A DNA stretch of 64,000 nucleotides from an uncultured Paenibacillus sp. GTDB lineage: Bacteria; Bacillota; Bacilli; Paenibacillales; Paenibacillaceae. The stretch is taken from NCBI GenBank assembly GCA_937895345.1, contig CALAWP010000054.1, forward strand, positions 1 through 64,000, in the 5' to 3' direction. The number at the start of each line of letters is the position of its first letter. Within the stretch, counting starts at the first letter, position 1. Shown here one piece after another: positions 16,602 through 25,452 of this stretch. A program made the translations under genes and the position numbers. The notes beneath the pieces were generated by a model. The model was given only the letters and a program-made list of their open reading frames with translations. It ran no database searches and was not told the DNA's origin.

Positions 16602-17360
16602 TTATTTCTTCTCCGCCACCATGAGCCCGTTCCCGTCCGGATCGGCAAACGTGAACAACCGTACGCCCAGCCGTTCCCCGATCCCGTTCTCGATTCGGCC
16701 TCCCTTGGCGCGGACGTGTTCCAGCGCGGCCTCCAAATCTTCCGTCTCGATAACCGCAACCGGATTAACCCTGAAATCGAGCTGCAGCCGCTCGTAATAG
16801 ACGCGGGGCGACTGACAAAGCCGATTGTCGTCGATTAGCAGCTGCGCGCCGCGGTCCATCCGGATGAGCGGCAATCCCTCAAACCAGTTGTCCGTCCCCG
16901 CCTTGCGGTCCACGAACCGCTCGTACCACGCTGCGCTTTCCGTCAACCGGTCCGCATGCACGATGACGCGGCTGATGCGGCGAAGGAGCGGGTGCGCCGG
17001 CTGGGGCGAACGAGGTTCAGGCAATCGATGGCCTTGACACAGCATATTGGCGCTAATGTTAAAAAAGGAAACTTCTTCGGTCCGAACAATGTCGGTCATG
17101 AAGCTGTGCGGCATCGTCTCGCAAAAGGCCCGCGACTTGTCGATATCGTTCGAATCGAACATGATCGTCGGCGGATATCCCCAGACGTTACTGTCCAAAA
17201 TGATGTCGGTCCCCTCAAAATCGAAATAGTAGATGCCTCCGCCGTCCCGGCTTGGCGAGATCGGCATTTCCAGCAGCTCCGAGTACCACTCGATGGAACG
17301 CTTCAAATGACTGACGGGAATAAATACGGCCGGCGCATACGGCACATTCGGATGAGTCAT
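16602..17360 (-). CDS. VOC-superfamily protein with two glyoxalase-like domains
   Basis: This 252-residue cytoplasmic protein is made of two VOC repeats. The first, residues 8-105, begins APAVFIPVSHLKRSIEWYSE; the second, about 128-250, begins ISRVIVHADRLTESAAWYER and ends LFTFADPDGNGLMVAEKK. VOC proteins include glyoxalases, dioxygenases and antibiotic-binding proteins, and the typical metal-binding His/Glu set is only partly evident. The exact activity cannot be called. GGGAGGAATAAG precedes the ATG. It lies 31 bases downstream of the sigma factor gene on the same strand, so the two may be co-transcribed. Confidence 0.75.
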   Translation of the reverse strand: MTHPNVPYAPAVFIPVSHLKRSIEWYSELLEMPISPSRDGGGIYYFDFEGTDIILDSNVWGYPPTIMFDSNDIDKSRAFCETMPHSFMTDIVRTEEVSFFNISANMLCQGHRLPEPRSPQPAHPLLRRISRVIVHADRLTESAAWYERFVDRKAGTDNWFEGLPLIRMDRGAQLLIDDNRLCQSPRVYYERLQLDFRVNPVAVIETEDLEAALEHVRAKGGRIENGIGERLGVRLFTFADPDGNGLMVAEKK

Positions 17361-17391
17361 GCGGCTTATTCCTCCCTAATCTATAGTTTCG

Positions 17392-18981
17392 TTAAGTAGA
17401 CACATCAACGCTTTCCTTTCTATCATTCCGGGACAAAAAAGTTTCGAGCAGGCGGATGCCCTTCGTTTCCGCCTCCTGTGCCGCCAGCAATTGTTCCCTG
17501 ACCCGGTCCATTCCCGTCCTGCCTCCGCCGTATCCGAACGGAAACGAAGGGTACATCCGTTCAAACGCTTGACCTGCCCGTCCATAACAGCCGGCCGCCT
17601 CGGAAAGCAGCGTCCGCTTCCCTTCCTCGGCCGCCTTGGCCGACAGTCCTTGCAGGTACAGCGACGCCTGCATCCGCGCTTCCGCCAAGATCGCTGCCAT
17701 ATAAGCGTGTCCCTGCAAATCCAGGCCGTCTTGCTCGACGGCTTCCAGCCATTTCTCATATCCTTGCAGGCCGAAGACGAAGCCGGGGACGGGCGGCTCC
17801 GCGCCGCGCGCATGCCGGACGACCGCTCGCAGCAAGTCCAGCTCCGACAACGGCCTGCTTACGCGTCTCCGCAGCGCCGCCGCGAAGATTACCGGCTCTT
17901 CGCCGGAACGCCCGAGCTGCTCGTAACGAACCGTTCTCGCCCGGCCGGGGTAGCTGGAATAATGAAAGACCCGCTCCTTATCGTCATAACCGTAAATGAA
18001 CCCGAACTGGTTCCTGTCTACATTCCATACGATCGCCGGCAAGCCGCGATCGACCGAATCTTGGACGAATGCGAGGACGTCCGCTTGCTGCTCGGGCGAC
18101 AGCGTTGTCCGGCCGGGCCGGCCGAAGCAGCTGCCGCTGAAGCCCAGCTGCTCGAACGCGCGGTAAGCGGCAAAGCTCCAGTCGAAGGTGGAGATCCCTC
18201 TCCAATCGCAGCTGGGCGGAACGGACAACCGGAAGGCATCCAGCGTTGCCGCCATTACCTCCGGCAGCGTCCAATGGCTCTCCCCGGACAAGCTTAACAG
18301 CTCCCACAGCGGCACGGCCATTAACGCGTACGGCCGTCTCATGTACGGCGGCTCCAGCTGCCGGCAGGCCGGCAGTCCCCGCCTCCGGCGGTCGACGATA
18401 TGGCGCCGGATTTCTTCGCTGTATCTCTCCTCGTTCGCCTTCATGCGGGAACGGGACAACACATTGTAAACATTGCTTTTTTTCATGCGGTAACATTCCG
18501 CCAGCTCCTCGGGGGACAACTGTTCCGCCGCGTGCGCCATCAGCAATCGTTTCGCTTGCCCGGTAAGCGGCCGCAGCGCGGCCGCAACAAGCTCCCGTCC
18601 GCCTTCCGACCGCTGCACGATTCGCTGCGGGTCCCCGTCCGTTTCGGCACTTTCCGGCCCGCCGCCGCGAATCGCCGTCTCCGGCATCGCATCCGTCGGC
18701 ATCGTCCGGTTGGCGGCCCCGCGAATATGGTTCATCGCCGTTCGCCGCACAATATGACGAAACCAGCCGGGAAATTTGTCCGGCTCCTGCAAGCTGCCGA
18801 TCTTGCCGTTCATCGTCACAAACGCTTCCTGCACGACATCCTCCGCCAAATGCGGATCGCGCACGATCGACATCGCCCACCCGAGCGCTCTTCTCTCGTA
18901 CGCCTCATATATAGCCGCAAAGGCTGCCGTGTCTCCTTGCTTCAAGCGGGCGGCCGCTTCCGGGATCGTATACGGCTCCAT
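17392..18981 (-). CDS. ECF sigma factor with a large C-terminal extension
   Basis: Of 529 residues, the first ~200 are an ECF sigma factor: region 2 (FAAIYEAYERRALGWAMSIV, HLAEDVVQEAFVTMN, FPGWFRHIVRRTAMNHIR) and region 4 (LSPEELAECYRMKKSNVYNVL). The remaining ~330 residues are far beyond the usual 170-200-residue ECF size. They contain DWRGISTFDWSFAAYRAFEQ and GLPAIVWNVDRNQFGFIYGY, which recall the BtrH N-terminal / cysteine-peptidase-like fold, and end in a helical region. The extension may sense a ligand and gate sigma activity; no anti-sigma gene is adjacent. The start is the ATG at 18981 with GGAAGGTGG upstream; further in-frame ATGs up to 19020 lack a site. Confidence 0.8.
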   Translation of the reverse strand: MEPYTIPEAAARLKQGDTAAFAAIYEAYERRALGWAMSIVRDPHLAEDVVQEAFVTMNGKIGSLQEPDKFPGWFRHIVRRTAMNHIRGAANRTMPTDAMPETAIRGGGPESAETDGDPQRIVQRSEGGRELVAAALRPLTGQAKRLLMAHAAEQLSPEELAECYRMKKSNVYNVLSRSRMKANEERYSEEIRRHIVDRRRRGLPACRQLEPPYMRRPYALMAVPLWELLSLSGESHWTLPEVMAATLDAFRLSVPPSCDWRGISTFDWSFAAYRAFEQLGFSGSCFGRPGRTTLSPEQQADVLAFVQDSVDRGLPAIVWNVDRNQFGFIYGYDDKERVFHYSSYPGRARTVRYEQLGRSGEEPVIFAAALRRRVSRPLSELDLLRAVVRHARGAEPPVPGFVFGLQGYEKWLEAVEQDGLDLQGHAYMAAILAEARMQASLYLQGLSAKAAEEGKRTLLSEAAGCYGRAGQAFERMYPSFPFGYGGGRTGMDRVREQLLAAQEAETKGIRLLETFLSRNDRKESVDVST

Positions 18982-19069
18982 ACGCCACCTTCCGTTCATA
19001 TAATGGCTTCTTGACAACATAATCCATTCGCCGGCCCGCGCCTTATTCCTTCATTTAATAATAAAGAAA

Positions 19070-19098
19070 TCCATTGCGGCCGCCAGGCCGGCAATGGA
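19070..19098 (-). terminator. Terminator downstream of the GH88 gene
   Basis: Stem TCCATTGC/GCAATGGA followed on the minus strand by TTTCTTTATTATT. It ends the second sugar locus. Confidence 0.7.
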
Positions 19099-19123
19099 TA
19101 AACGATAAGACAAACGATGCTCT

Positions 19124-20269
19124 TTACCAATATAAGCGCCAATGGCACAGCGTTCGGGTCAGCGCCTCCAAATAAAAGTAGTCGCCCCAAATTACGCTTT
19201 CGTCAATACCCCATCCCCTAGGCTTGTTGTATACGGCGTGCTTCAGCAGGCCGTTCGCCCCCGGCTCTCCCAAGGTCGTATAGCGTTCCGTCAGCGACTC
19301 AAGCATGTCCAACGCCGCATCCTCATATTTCCGCCGGCCGGGATCGGCCAACGGAAGCGCCTTGGCCAGCTCCAGCAAGCCGCAAACCGCAATGGCGGCG
19401 GCGGAGCTGTCGCGCTCCTGCTCCTTTTCCTTCGTAAAGACCAAGTCCCAATAGACGATGCCGTCGTCCGGCAGCCGGGACAAAAAATAATCGGCCAGCG
19501 ACCGCGCCGCGTCAACCAGCGCTTCGTCCCCTGTGTAGACGAAGCCAAGCATAAAGCCGTAAATGCCCCATGCCTGCCCGCGCGCCCAGCACGAGTCGTC
19601 CGCGTAGCCCTGATGCGTGCTGCCGTATTTCGGCGCGCCGGTCTCGACGTCCATATAATACGTATGATAAGTGGTATAGTCCGGACGAACGAGATAAGCC
19701 GCCGACTGGCGCAGGTGGGAGCGCGCCATCGCCGCGTACCGCCCATCGCCCGTCTCCTCCGACGCCCAGAACAGCAGCGGCAGATTCATCAGGCAGTCGA
19801 TAATCATTCGGCCCCGCTCGGCGGGATCGCTCAACTCGCCCCAAGCCTGGATAATGCCTGCTTCGGGAAAGTAACGCTCCGCCAGCAGCCCGGCCGCCCG
19901 AAGCGCCGTCGCTTTCGATTCCGCGTTGCCCGTCAGCCGGTACGCGGCCACGGCCGACAAACTGTACAAGAAGCCGAGATCGTGCGTATCGACGGCAATT
20001 CTCTCTTCCGCCCTCCGCTTGAAATCGGGCAGCTGCCGTTCCGCCGCTTCCCGGTACTTGCGATCGCCCGACAGCTCATAAGCGAGCCACAGCATCCCGG
20101 TCCAGAAGCTCGCCGTCCAGTCGACGTTGCCGATGGCGGGATACTTAAGCCCCTCGCTGGCCGGCGCCGGAAACTTCCCGTTGCCGTACAGCGGCAGATT
20201 GGCGTCGATCCGTTCCAGCGCAAACCGGACCGCCGCCTCGGCCTTTTCTTTTGTCCATCCCATGTTCAT
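19124..20269 (-). CDS. GH88 unsaturated glucuronyl hydrolase
   Basis: This 381-residue protein with no signal peptide carries the (alpha/alpha)6-barrel motifs of GH88: DTHDLGFLYSLSAVAAYRLT with catalytic-type Asp97, GRMIIDCLMNLPLLFWAS with Asp158, and RGQAWGIYGFMLGF. GH88 enzymes hydrate the 4,5-unsaturated uronic acid that polysaccharide lyases leave at the non-reducing end, releasing it from disaccharides. That fits the decayed PL8 lyase about 9 kb upstream on the same strand. The start at 20269 has GGAGG/AAGGGAG upstream; longer frames run into the neighbouring gene. It is the last gene of the SBP-permease operon. Confidence 0.9.
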   Translation of the reverse strand: MNMGWTKEKAEAAVRFALERIDANLPLYGNGKFPAPASEGLKYPAIGNVDWTASFWTGMLWLAYELSGDRKYREAAERQLPDFKRRAEERIAVDTHDLGFLYSLSAVAAYRLTGNAESKATALRAAGLLAERYFPEAGIIQAWGELSDPAERGRMIIDCLMNLPLLFWASEETGDGRYAAMARSHLRQSAAYLVRPDYTTYHTYYMDVETGAPKYGSTHQGYADDSCWARGQAWGIYGFMLGFVYTGDEALVDAARSLADYFLSRLPDDGIVYWDLVFTKEKEQERDSSAAAIAVCGLLELAKALPLADPGRRKYEDAALDMLESLTERYTTLGEPGANGLLKHAVYNKPRGWGIDESVIWGDYFYLEALTRTLCHWRLYW

Positions 20270-20288
20270 CCGACTCCCTTCCTCCCGT

Positions 20289-21641
20289 TCATCGCTTTCT
20301 TGCAAACGCCAACCGAACCTCCCGGGGCTCGCCGTCCAGCTGCAACCGGACAAAGGCCACCTCGCCGCCGATCAGCTTGGCCTTCGCTCCTCCTGTCGCG
20401 TCCCGCACCTCATAGTCTGCCAAATCCTCGTCCCAATAAGCCAGCCCGAACGGCATCGGCCTCCAATGGCCAATGCGGTAAGTCAGCTCGATGCGATCCT
20501 TCGTCTTAGCATACTCCGTCACGAAGATGCCCGGCACCGGTTCCTCAAACGTATCGCCCATATCGCCTTTCCCGACATAGCTGCGATACAGGCGCGGCGC
20601 GCACTCCCCTTTCACGAATCCCATTTGGCATTCCCGGTCGTAATACAGAAGCGCGTCCGGCCAAGGCCCGGCGCCGACGCCGCCCATCGTCATCGTATAA
20701 TCGTTGACGGCGGGCCTGATCTTCGTATCCCGCGTCAGCATGAAGACGGGCGCCGTCTCCGAGTTCGCCGCATGATAACCCGCAACGGCTTCAGGCAGCG
20801 TCGTCAGCGCAATCGGATACCCGGTAATATAGTCGAAAAACAAGTCCAGCATCCCCTCGCATTCGGCAGCGTGCGAAGCCGGGAACACGGCGAACCGTTC
20901 CGAATGCTCCATCTCATGCGCCTCCTGCTGCTGGAGGAAATAAACCCGATCGTTATGGGCGGTGTTGGCCAAATAATCGTCGAATACGTTTTTCCAATAA
21001 TCGATGTTGCGGCCCGTGCACAGTCCCGCCCGCAGCACGTCGTTCGGATCGGTCGAATAGATGCAAGGGCTGCCGGAATGGAACGTCATATTCAAGTCTC
21101 GCGCCGTCCATTCGCAAGCGACGATCTGCCCTTTGCCCGGATGCGGAGCCTTGAAGCGGCGACCGTCGGCATACCAGGAGCCCCATGGTATGCCCTTGTG
21201 CGTAATGCCGTCCCACCACACCTGCTCCCAGCAATAGCCCCACAGCCCGTGAAAGCCGAGCTCCTCCAGCGCTTGGACCGTTTCGTTGTATATTTTGCCC
21301 CGGGCCGCCACCTTCGTCGTCACCCAAGGGAACGCTTCCTCCACCGTTCTCCACGCCGCCTCCACCGCTGCCTTGAATCGTACCTTGTCCCCGCCGCAAT
21401 CCTCGATAAAAAACGGCGTCTGCAAGATCACGTCATCGCCGTACCGCTCATGCCACTCCCGGATTCGCTCCGCCAACACCAGCACGGATCCCGCATTTAC
21501 AATCCACGTAACCGGAATGCCGTGCTTATGGGCCAGTCCCGCCGTCCGGTCGATCCCTTCCAGCGCCACGCCCCGCCCCCACGGCGTATCGTAATGGGCG
21601 GCATAACTGACAAAGGTATAAACCAATCGTTCAGGCTTCAC
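20289..21641 (-). CDS. Unrecognised 450-residue protein of the GH88 locus
   Basis: No family is recognised with certainty. There is no signal peptide. The N-terminal half has an alternating beta/alpha pattern (LVYTFVSYAAHYDTPWGRG, GIPVTWIVNAGSVLVLAERI, DDVILQTPFFIEDCGGDKV) with many His, Asp and Trp residues, recalling NodB-like deacetylase or GH57-like barrels. The C-terminal ~110 residues look like a beta-sandwich (IELTYRIGHWRPMPFGLAYW). It starts at a GTG with AAAGGAGAG upstream and is followed 19 bases later by GH88, so it is probably a cytoplasmic enzyme acting on the same uronic-acid oligosaccharide. It could be a new glycoside-active family. Confidence 0.8.
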   Translation of the reverse strand: MKPERLVYTFVSYAAHYDTPWGRGVALEGIDRTAGLAHKHGIPVTWIVNAGSVLVLAERIREWHERYGDDVILQTPFFIEDCGGDKVRFKAAVEAAWRTVEEAFPWVTTKVAARGKIYNETVQALEELGFHGLWGYCWEQVWWDGITHKGIPWGSWYADGRRFKAPHPGKGQIVACEWTARDLNMTFHSGSPCIYSTDPNDVLRAGLCTGRNIDYWKNVFDDYLANTAHNDRVYFLQQQEAHEMEHSERFAVFPASHAAECEGMLDLFFDYITGYPIALTTLPEAVAGYHAANSETAPVFMLTRDTKIRPAVNDYTMTMGGVGAGPWPDALLYYDRECQMGFVKGECAPRLYRSYVGKGDMGDTFEEPVPGIFVTEYAKTKDRIELTYRIGHWRPMPFGLAYWDEDLADYEVRDATGGAKAKLIGGEVAFVRLQLDGEPREVRLAFARKR

Positions 21642-21672
21642 TTTAACGCCTCTCTCCTTTTGCCAAAAATGA

Positions 21673-21707
21673 GGGCAGAAAAACCGCAGGAAGGCGGCTT
21701 TCTGCCC
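21673..21707 (-). terminator. Intercistronic hairpin downstream of the SBP gene
   Basis: Stem GGGCAGAAA (21673-21681) with TTTCTGCCC (21699-21707) and an inner GC helix, followed on the minus strand by CTCATTTTTGG. It is probably a partial terminator setting SBP above downstream enzyme expression. Confidence 0.65.
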
Positions 21708-21723
21708 GATTGGCCGCAGCCGG

Positions 21724-23313
21724 CTAGCGGTTGGCCGCGAGCCAGGCGTCGATCTGCGACTGAAGCTCGTCTCTAACTTTCTCGATACCGGCGGATACCA
21801 GCTTGCCGTTTCTTTCGTCGATTACGCCGGACGGATTCGCGATCGCGCCGGAACCGATCATGCTGTACTCTTGAGACACGGATGTAAGCCGAGTCAGCTC
21901 GTTCTTGACGTTTGAGTCGTCGAATACAAAGCCGAGCAGCGGGAACCGTTTGGCTTCGTTATTGAACTTCTCCCAGCTTTCATACAGATCGTCCGGCTCG
22001 CCCGTACGCAGATAGTTGATCAGCTGGTTGCCGATGACCCAGTTCAGAGCGGACTTGCCGTAACCCGAATCCGGAATTTGCTCGATTCTGTTATCTCCAA
22101 CTTTTTTGTAATGCTTGTCTTCGATCCCGTTGACCAACAGATTCACGACATACGGATCCGTATGCAGATCGTTCAAGACCATCATCGCCCTCGCCGGATC
22201 CTTCGACGTTCTGGAGATAGCGAACAGCGAACCGGTGGCCAGCTCCGTCGTAACAATCGGTTCTTCTACGACATGAGAGATATATTCGAATTGATAGTTG
22301 TCCGCCGCCGCCTGAATTTCGTCATACCCCGGTTTCCACACGGTTGGCTGAACCCAGATCTTGCCTTGCTTTCTTAAATCGCCTACATTCGTCGTTGTAG
22401 TAGCGGAATCGGCGTTAATATATCCTTTCTCATAATAACTCCGGTACAGCTCGTGTTCTTTTTTGTCTATAGCGACAAGCTCGTCGTCGACCAGCGACTT
22501 CACCGTCATATCGCTCGACGAAGAATCGACGAAGAACATCGGCATGGAGTTTGGCGTCGGCCCAACCGGCCGGAAGGCGGAGTTCGTTTCGTACATCAAG
22601 AACGGCACCTTGCCCCCCGATACATACAGCGGAATGAAATCCGGCTCGTTAGTCTTGATCAATTCCAGCCAAGGCTCCAGATCGGCCATGTTGTTAATGG
22701 TCTCGATCGGAATATTGTATTTGTCAACAATATCCTTGCGGTAGGTGAGCGCTTTGCCTTGCGTAATTTCCTTGTTGGTCGGGATGGCGTACAGCTTGCC
22801 GTCCATGCGGGGCGCTTCCAAATACAACGGGTGCAGCGTCTGCTTGATGCCCTGGCCGTATTGTTCGAGCAGATCGTCCAGCTCCACATAAGCGCCCTTT
22901 GTAATATTGCTGAAGAAACCGAGCCACGATGCCGAGAAGATCAGATCCATCTTCTCTCCGGTGTTCATTGCCAGCTCCGTCCGCTGCCTAAAGTCGCTGG
23001 AGGCGATCGGCTCCAGCTTGACCGTCGCATTGATCTTTTCCTTGAAGTACTTGTTCAGTTCCTCGTTGACCAGCGCATCGTCTTCCTGCGGAGCGCCGAA
23101 ATAGGTGATGACCACCTCGTAAGGCTCCAGCTCCTGTCCGCTCGAAGCAGACGTATCCGATGACGGACCCGAAGTCGCCGAGCTTCCTCCGCTTCCGTTC
23201 GTCGCGGCAGGCGGATTGCCGTTTCCTCCGCCGCCGGAGCAGGCTTGCAGCAGCAATGCCGCTGCCAGCGCTAAGGCGGACATCACGATCGATATCGACT
23301 TTCTGCGTTGCAT
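21724..23313 (-). CDS. Extracellular sugar-binding lipoprotein, LplA type
   Basis: This 529-residue lipoprotein has signal MQRRKSISIVMSALALAAAL and lipobox LLQAC, then a Gly/Ser/Asn linker and an LplA-type SBP fold (YEVVITYFGAPQEDDALVNE; FRQRTELAMNTGEKMDLIFS). It should bind the oligosaccharide imported by the two permeases encoded upstream. GAGGAGGGTC precedes the ATG at 23313; the longer in-frame start at 23367 has no site. In this locus the order is permease, permease, SBP, unlike the 7-16 kb locus, where the SBP comes first. Confidence 0.9.
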   Translation of the reverse strand: MQRRKSISIVMSALALAAALLLQACSGGGGNGNPPAATNGSGGSSATSGPSSDTSASSGQELEPYEVVITYFGAPQEDDALVNEELNKYFKEKINATVKLEPIASSDFRQRTELAMNTGEKMDLIFSASWLGFFSNITKGAYVELDDLLEQYGQGIKQTLHPLYLEAPRMDGKLYAIPTNKEITQGKALTYRKDIVDKYNIPIETINNMADLEPWLELIKTNEPDFIPLYVSGGKVPFLMYETNSAFRPVGPTPNSMPMFFVDSSSSDMTVKSLVDDELVAIDKKEHELYRSYYEKGYINADSATTTTNVGDLRKQGKIWVQPTVWKPGYDEIQAAADNYQFEYISHVVEEPIVTTELATGSLFAISRTSKDPARAMMVLNDLHTDPYVVNLLVNGIEDKHYKKVGDNRIEQIPDSGYGKSALNWVIGNQLINYLRTGEPDDLYESWEKFNNEAKRFPLLGFVFDDSNVKNELTRLTSVSQEYSMIGSGAIANPSGVIDERNGKLVSAGIEKVRDELQSQIDAWLAANR

Positions 23314-23393
23314 GTTTGACCCTCCTCTATGAAAGTTGGTGATTGTATATAGAGCGGCTTCCGGCAAGCCGGGAGCCGGATCTATCCCGGCAG

Positions 23394-24317
23394 TCAGCCC
23401 TTGATCGAGCCGACGGTCAAGCCTTTGACAAAATACTTCTGGAAAAACGGGTAAACGATCAGAATCGGTCCCATGCCGACGACCGCCATCGCCATCTGCA
23501 GCGATTCGTTCGGCAAATTTTCCATAAGCTGCGGATTTTGCGCCGCCACCGCCACATTCTCTCTCAGAAACTGAATGTCGTTAATAACCCTCACCATCAA
23601 ATATTGCAGCGGATACTTGTCGGCGGAGCGGATGAACAGCAACGCGTTGAACCAATCGTTCCAATAATTGATCGTGCTGAACAATCCCATGGTCGCCAGC
23701 ACCGGCAGCGACAACGGCAGTACGATACGGATGAAGATGAGCAGCTCGCCGGCACCGTCTATGCGGGAAGACTCGATCAGTGCCGGATGGATCGTCGTCT
23801 GAAAGAACGTTCGCATAATAAATACATTGAACGGCAGAATGAGCAGCGGAAGAACAAGCGACATATACGTGTCGGTCAGGCCGAGTACTTTGGTATAAAT
23901 GATGTATTTGCTGACCAAGCCCCCGCTGAAGAGCATCGTAAAGAACAGAAAGAACGTGAAGAACTTGCGATACGGGTAATCCGCCCGGGATATCGGGTAG
24001 GCGTACAGCGCCATTAGCAGGACGCTCGCCGCAGTTCCCAGAACCGTTATGCCGATGCTGACCGCATAAGCGCCCGCGATCGTGCCGTAATCCATAAACA
24101 GGCTCTTGTAGGCGATCAAGGACAGCCGATCCGGGAAGAAGCTGTAGCCGTTCTGAATCAGCGAGCTGTTGTGCGTGACCGATACGACGACTACGAGCAC
24201 GACGGGCAGCAGACAAGCGAGCGACAGCAGCATAAAGGCGGCATTCAACAGCGCGTCGGAGAATGGAGAAATCGCATTTTCCCGGCGGCTTGCAAAGATA
24301 GGACGAGAACGATTCAT
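23394..24317 (-). CDS. Sugar ABC transporter permease, LplC/YtcP type
   Basis: This 307-residue permease has six membrane helices and the docking loop IESSRIDGAGELLIFIRIVLP. It ends YPFFQKYFVKGLTVGSIKG, the LplC/YtcP signature. GGAGGTGA lies eight bases before the ATG at 24317. It follows the LplB partner by 24 bases. Confidence 0.9.
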   Translation of the reverse strand: MNRSRPIFASRRENAISPFSDALLNAAFMLLSLACLLPVVLVVVVSVTHNSSLIQNGYSFFPDRLSLIAYKSLFMDYGTIAGAYAVSIGITVLGTAASVLLMALYAYPISRADYPYRKFFTFFLFFTMLFSGGLVSKYIIYTKVLGLTDTYMSLVLPLLILPFNVFIMRTFFQTTIHPALIESSRIDGAGELLIFIRIVLPLSLPVLATMGLFSTINYWNDWFNALLFIRSADKYPLQYLMVRVINDIQFLRENVAVAAQNPQLMENLPNESLQMAMAVVGMGPILIVYPFFQKYFVKGLTVGSIKG

Positions 24318-24341
24318 CGCCGTCACCTCCGGTGTCATCGT

Positions 24342-25316
24342 TTAAAAGAGCGCTTGCTCGTCATCGATTCGGCGAACCGTCCAGTTCGTCACCATAACCA
24401 TAATAAATCCGAGTACGGCCTGGATCAGCGAAGCGGCCGAGGACATGCCGATATCATTCAGTCGGAGCAACACGCGATACACGTAAGTATCGACCGTATC
24501 CGTCACGGGATACAACGCGCCGGAATCCAGCGTCACTTGATAGAACAGGCCGAAGTCGGCGCTGAATACGCTTCCCATGGACAGGATGGTAAAGATAATA
24601 ATAATAGGCTGAATCGTCGGCAGCGTAATATGAATCGTCTGCTGCCATTTGGTCGCGCCGTCAATGACGGCGGCCTCGTAATATTCCGGGTCGATGCCGG
24701 CAATGGCGGCGATATAGATGACCGCTCCGATGCCGACTCCCTTCCAGGCATTGACCAGCGTCAAAATATAAGGCCAGTATTCCTTCTGCGTATACCAGAA
24801 GATCGGATCCTTGCCGAACAAATCCAGCACGGTCGAATTGATGAAGCCGTGAGTCGGATGCAGAAACGCATACACCAGGTAGCTGACGACAACCATGGAT
24901 AGAAAGTGCGGCAGAATAAGAAAGCTCTGGTACGCCTTTGGCCAAAGCCGGCCCCGCAGCTCGTTGATCGCGATGGCAATCGCCACCGACAGCACCGTAT
25001 TGACGATCATGAATACGAGGCTGTACGCCAGCGTATTTCTAGTAATTCGCCACACCGATCCGGATTGGAAAAAAAATTTGAAGTTGTCGAAGCCCGTCCA
25101 CGGGCTGCCCCATATGCCGTCGATAAAATTGATGTTCTTGAATGCGATGAACACGCCGAATATAGGCAAGTAGTTGTTCAAAATGATGACGGCCGCGGGG
25201 GGAAGCAGCAGCAGCGTCAAATATTTGAACTTCCAAAACGTCTTGAGCGATTTCAGCAATCGCTGCTTCGTTCCTGCCGTCGCAGTCGCCATCGCGCTTG
25301 CAGCCGTTTCTCTCAT
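24342..25316 (-). CDS. Sugar ABC transporter permease, LplB type
   Basis: This 324-residue permease has a basic cytoplasmic N-terminus, six helices and the motif LPIFGVFIAFKNINFIDGIW. The ATPase-docking loop is YYEAAVIDGATKWQQTIHIT. AAGGAG lies before the ATG. It is the first transporter gene after the kinase, with a terminator-like hairpin in the 136-base gap between them. Confidence 0.9.
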   Translation of the reverse strand: MRETAASAMATATAGTKQRLLKSLKTFWKFKYLTLLLLPPAAVIILNNYLPIFGVFIAFKNINFIDGIWGSPWTGFDNFKFFFQSGSVWRITRNTLAYSLVFMIVNTVLSVAIAIAINELRGRLWPKAYQSFLILPHFLSMVVVSYLVYAFLHPTHGFINSTVLDLFGKDPIFWYTQKEYWPYILTLVNAWKGVGIGAVIYIAAIAGIDPEYYEAAVIDGATKWQQTIHITLPTIQPIIIIFTILSMGSVFSADFGLFYQVTLDSGALYPVTDTVDTYVYRVLLRLNDIGMSSAASLIQAVLGFIMVMVTNWTVRRIDDEQALF

Positions 25317-25410
25317 TGAGTCTGCTCCTTTCCGTTTGACTCGATTATAAGGCAGCGGCGGCGGCGCTTCGATGATCTATTCCCGTACGAGGATGATGTA
25401 TTTATAGACA

Positions 25411-25445
25411 AAGCAGCGTCCTTGCCTTGCGGCCGGACGCTGCTT
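25411..25445 (-). terminator. Terminator downstream of the second YesM-like kinase gene
   Basis: Perfect 11-bp stem AAGCAGCGTCC/GGACGCTGCTT; on the minus strand TTTGTCTATAAA follows. It separates the two-component genes from the transporter operon. Confidence 0.65.
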
Positions 25446-25452
25446 CCGTCTC

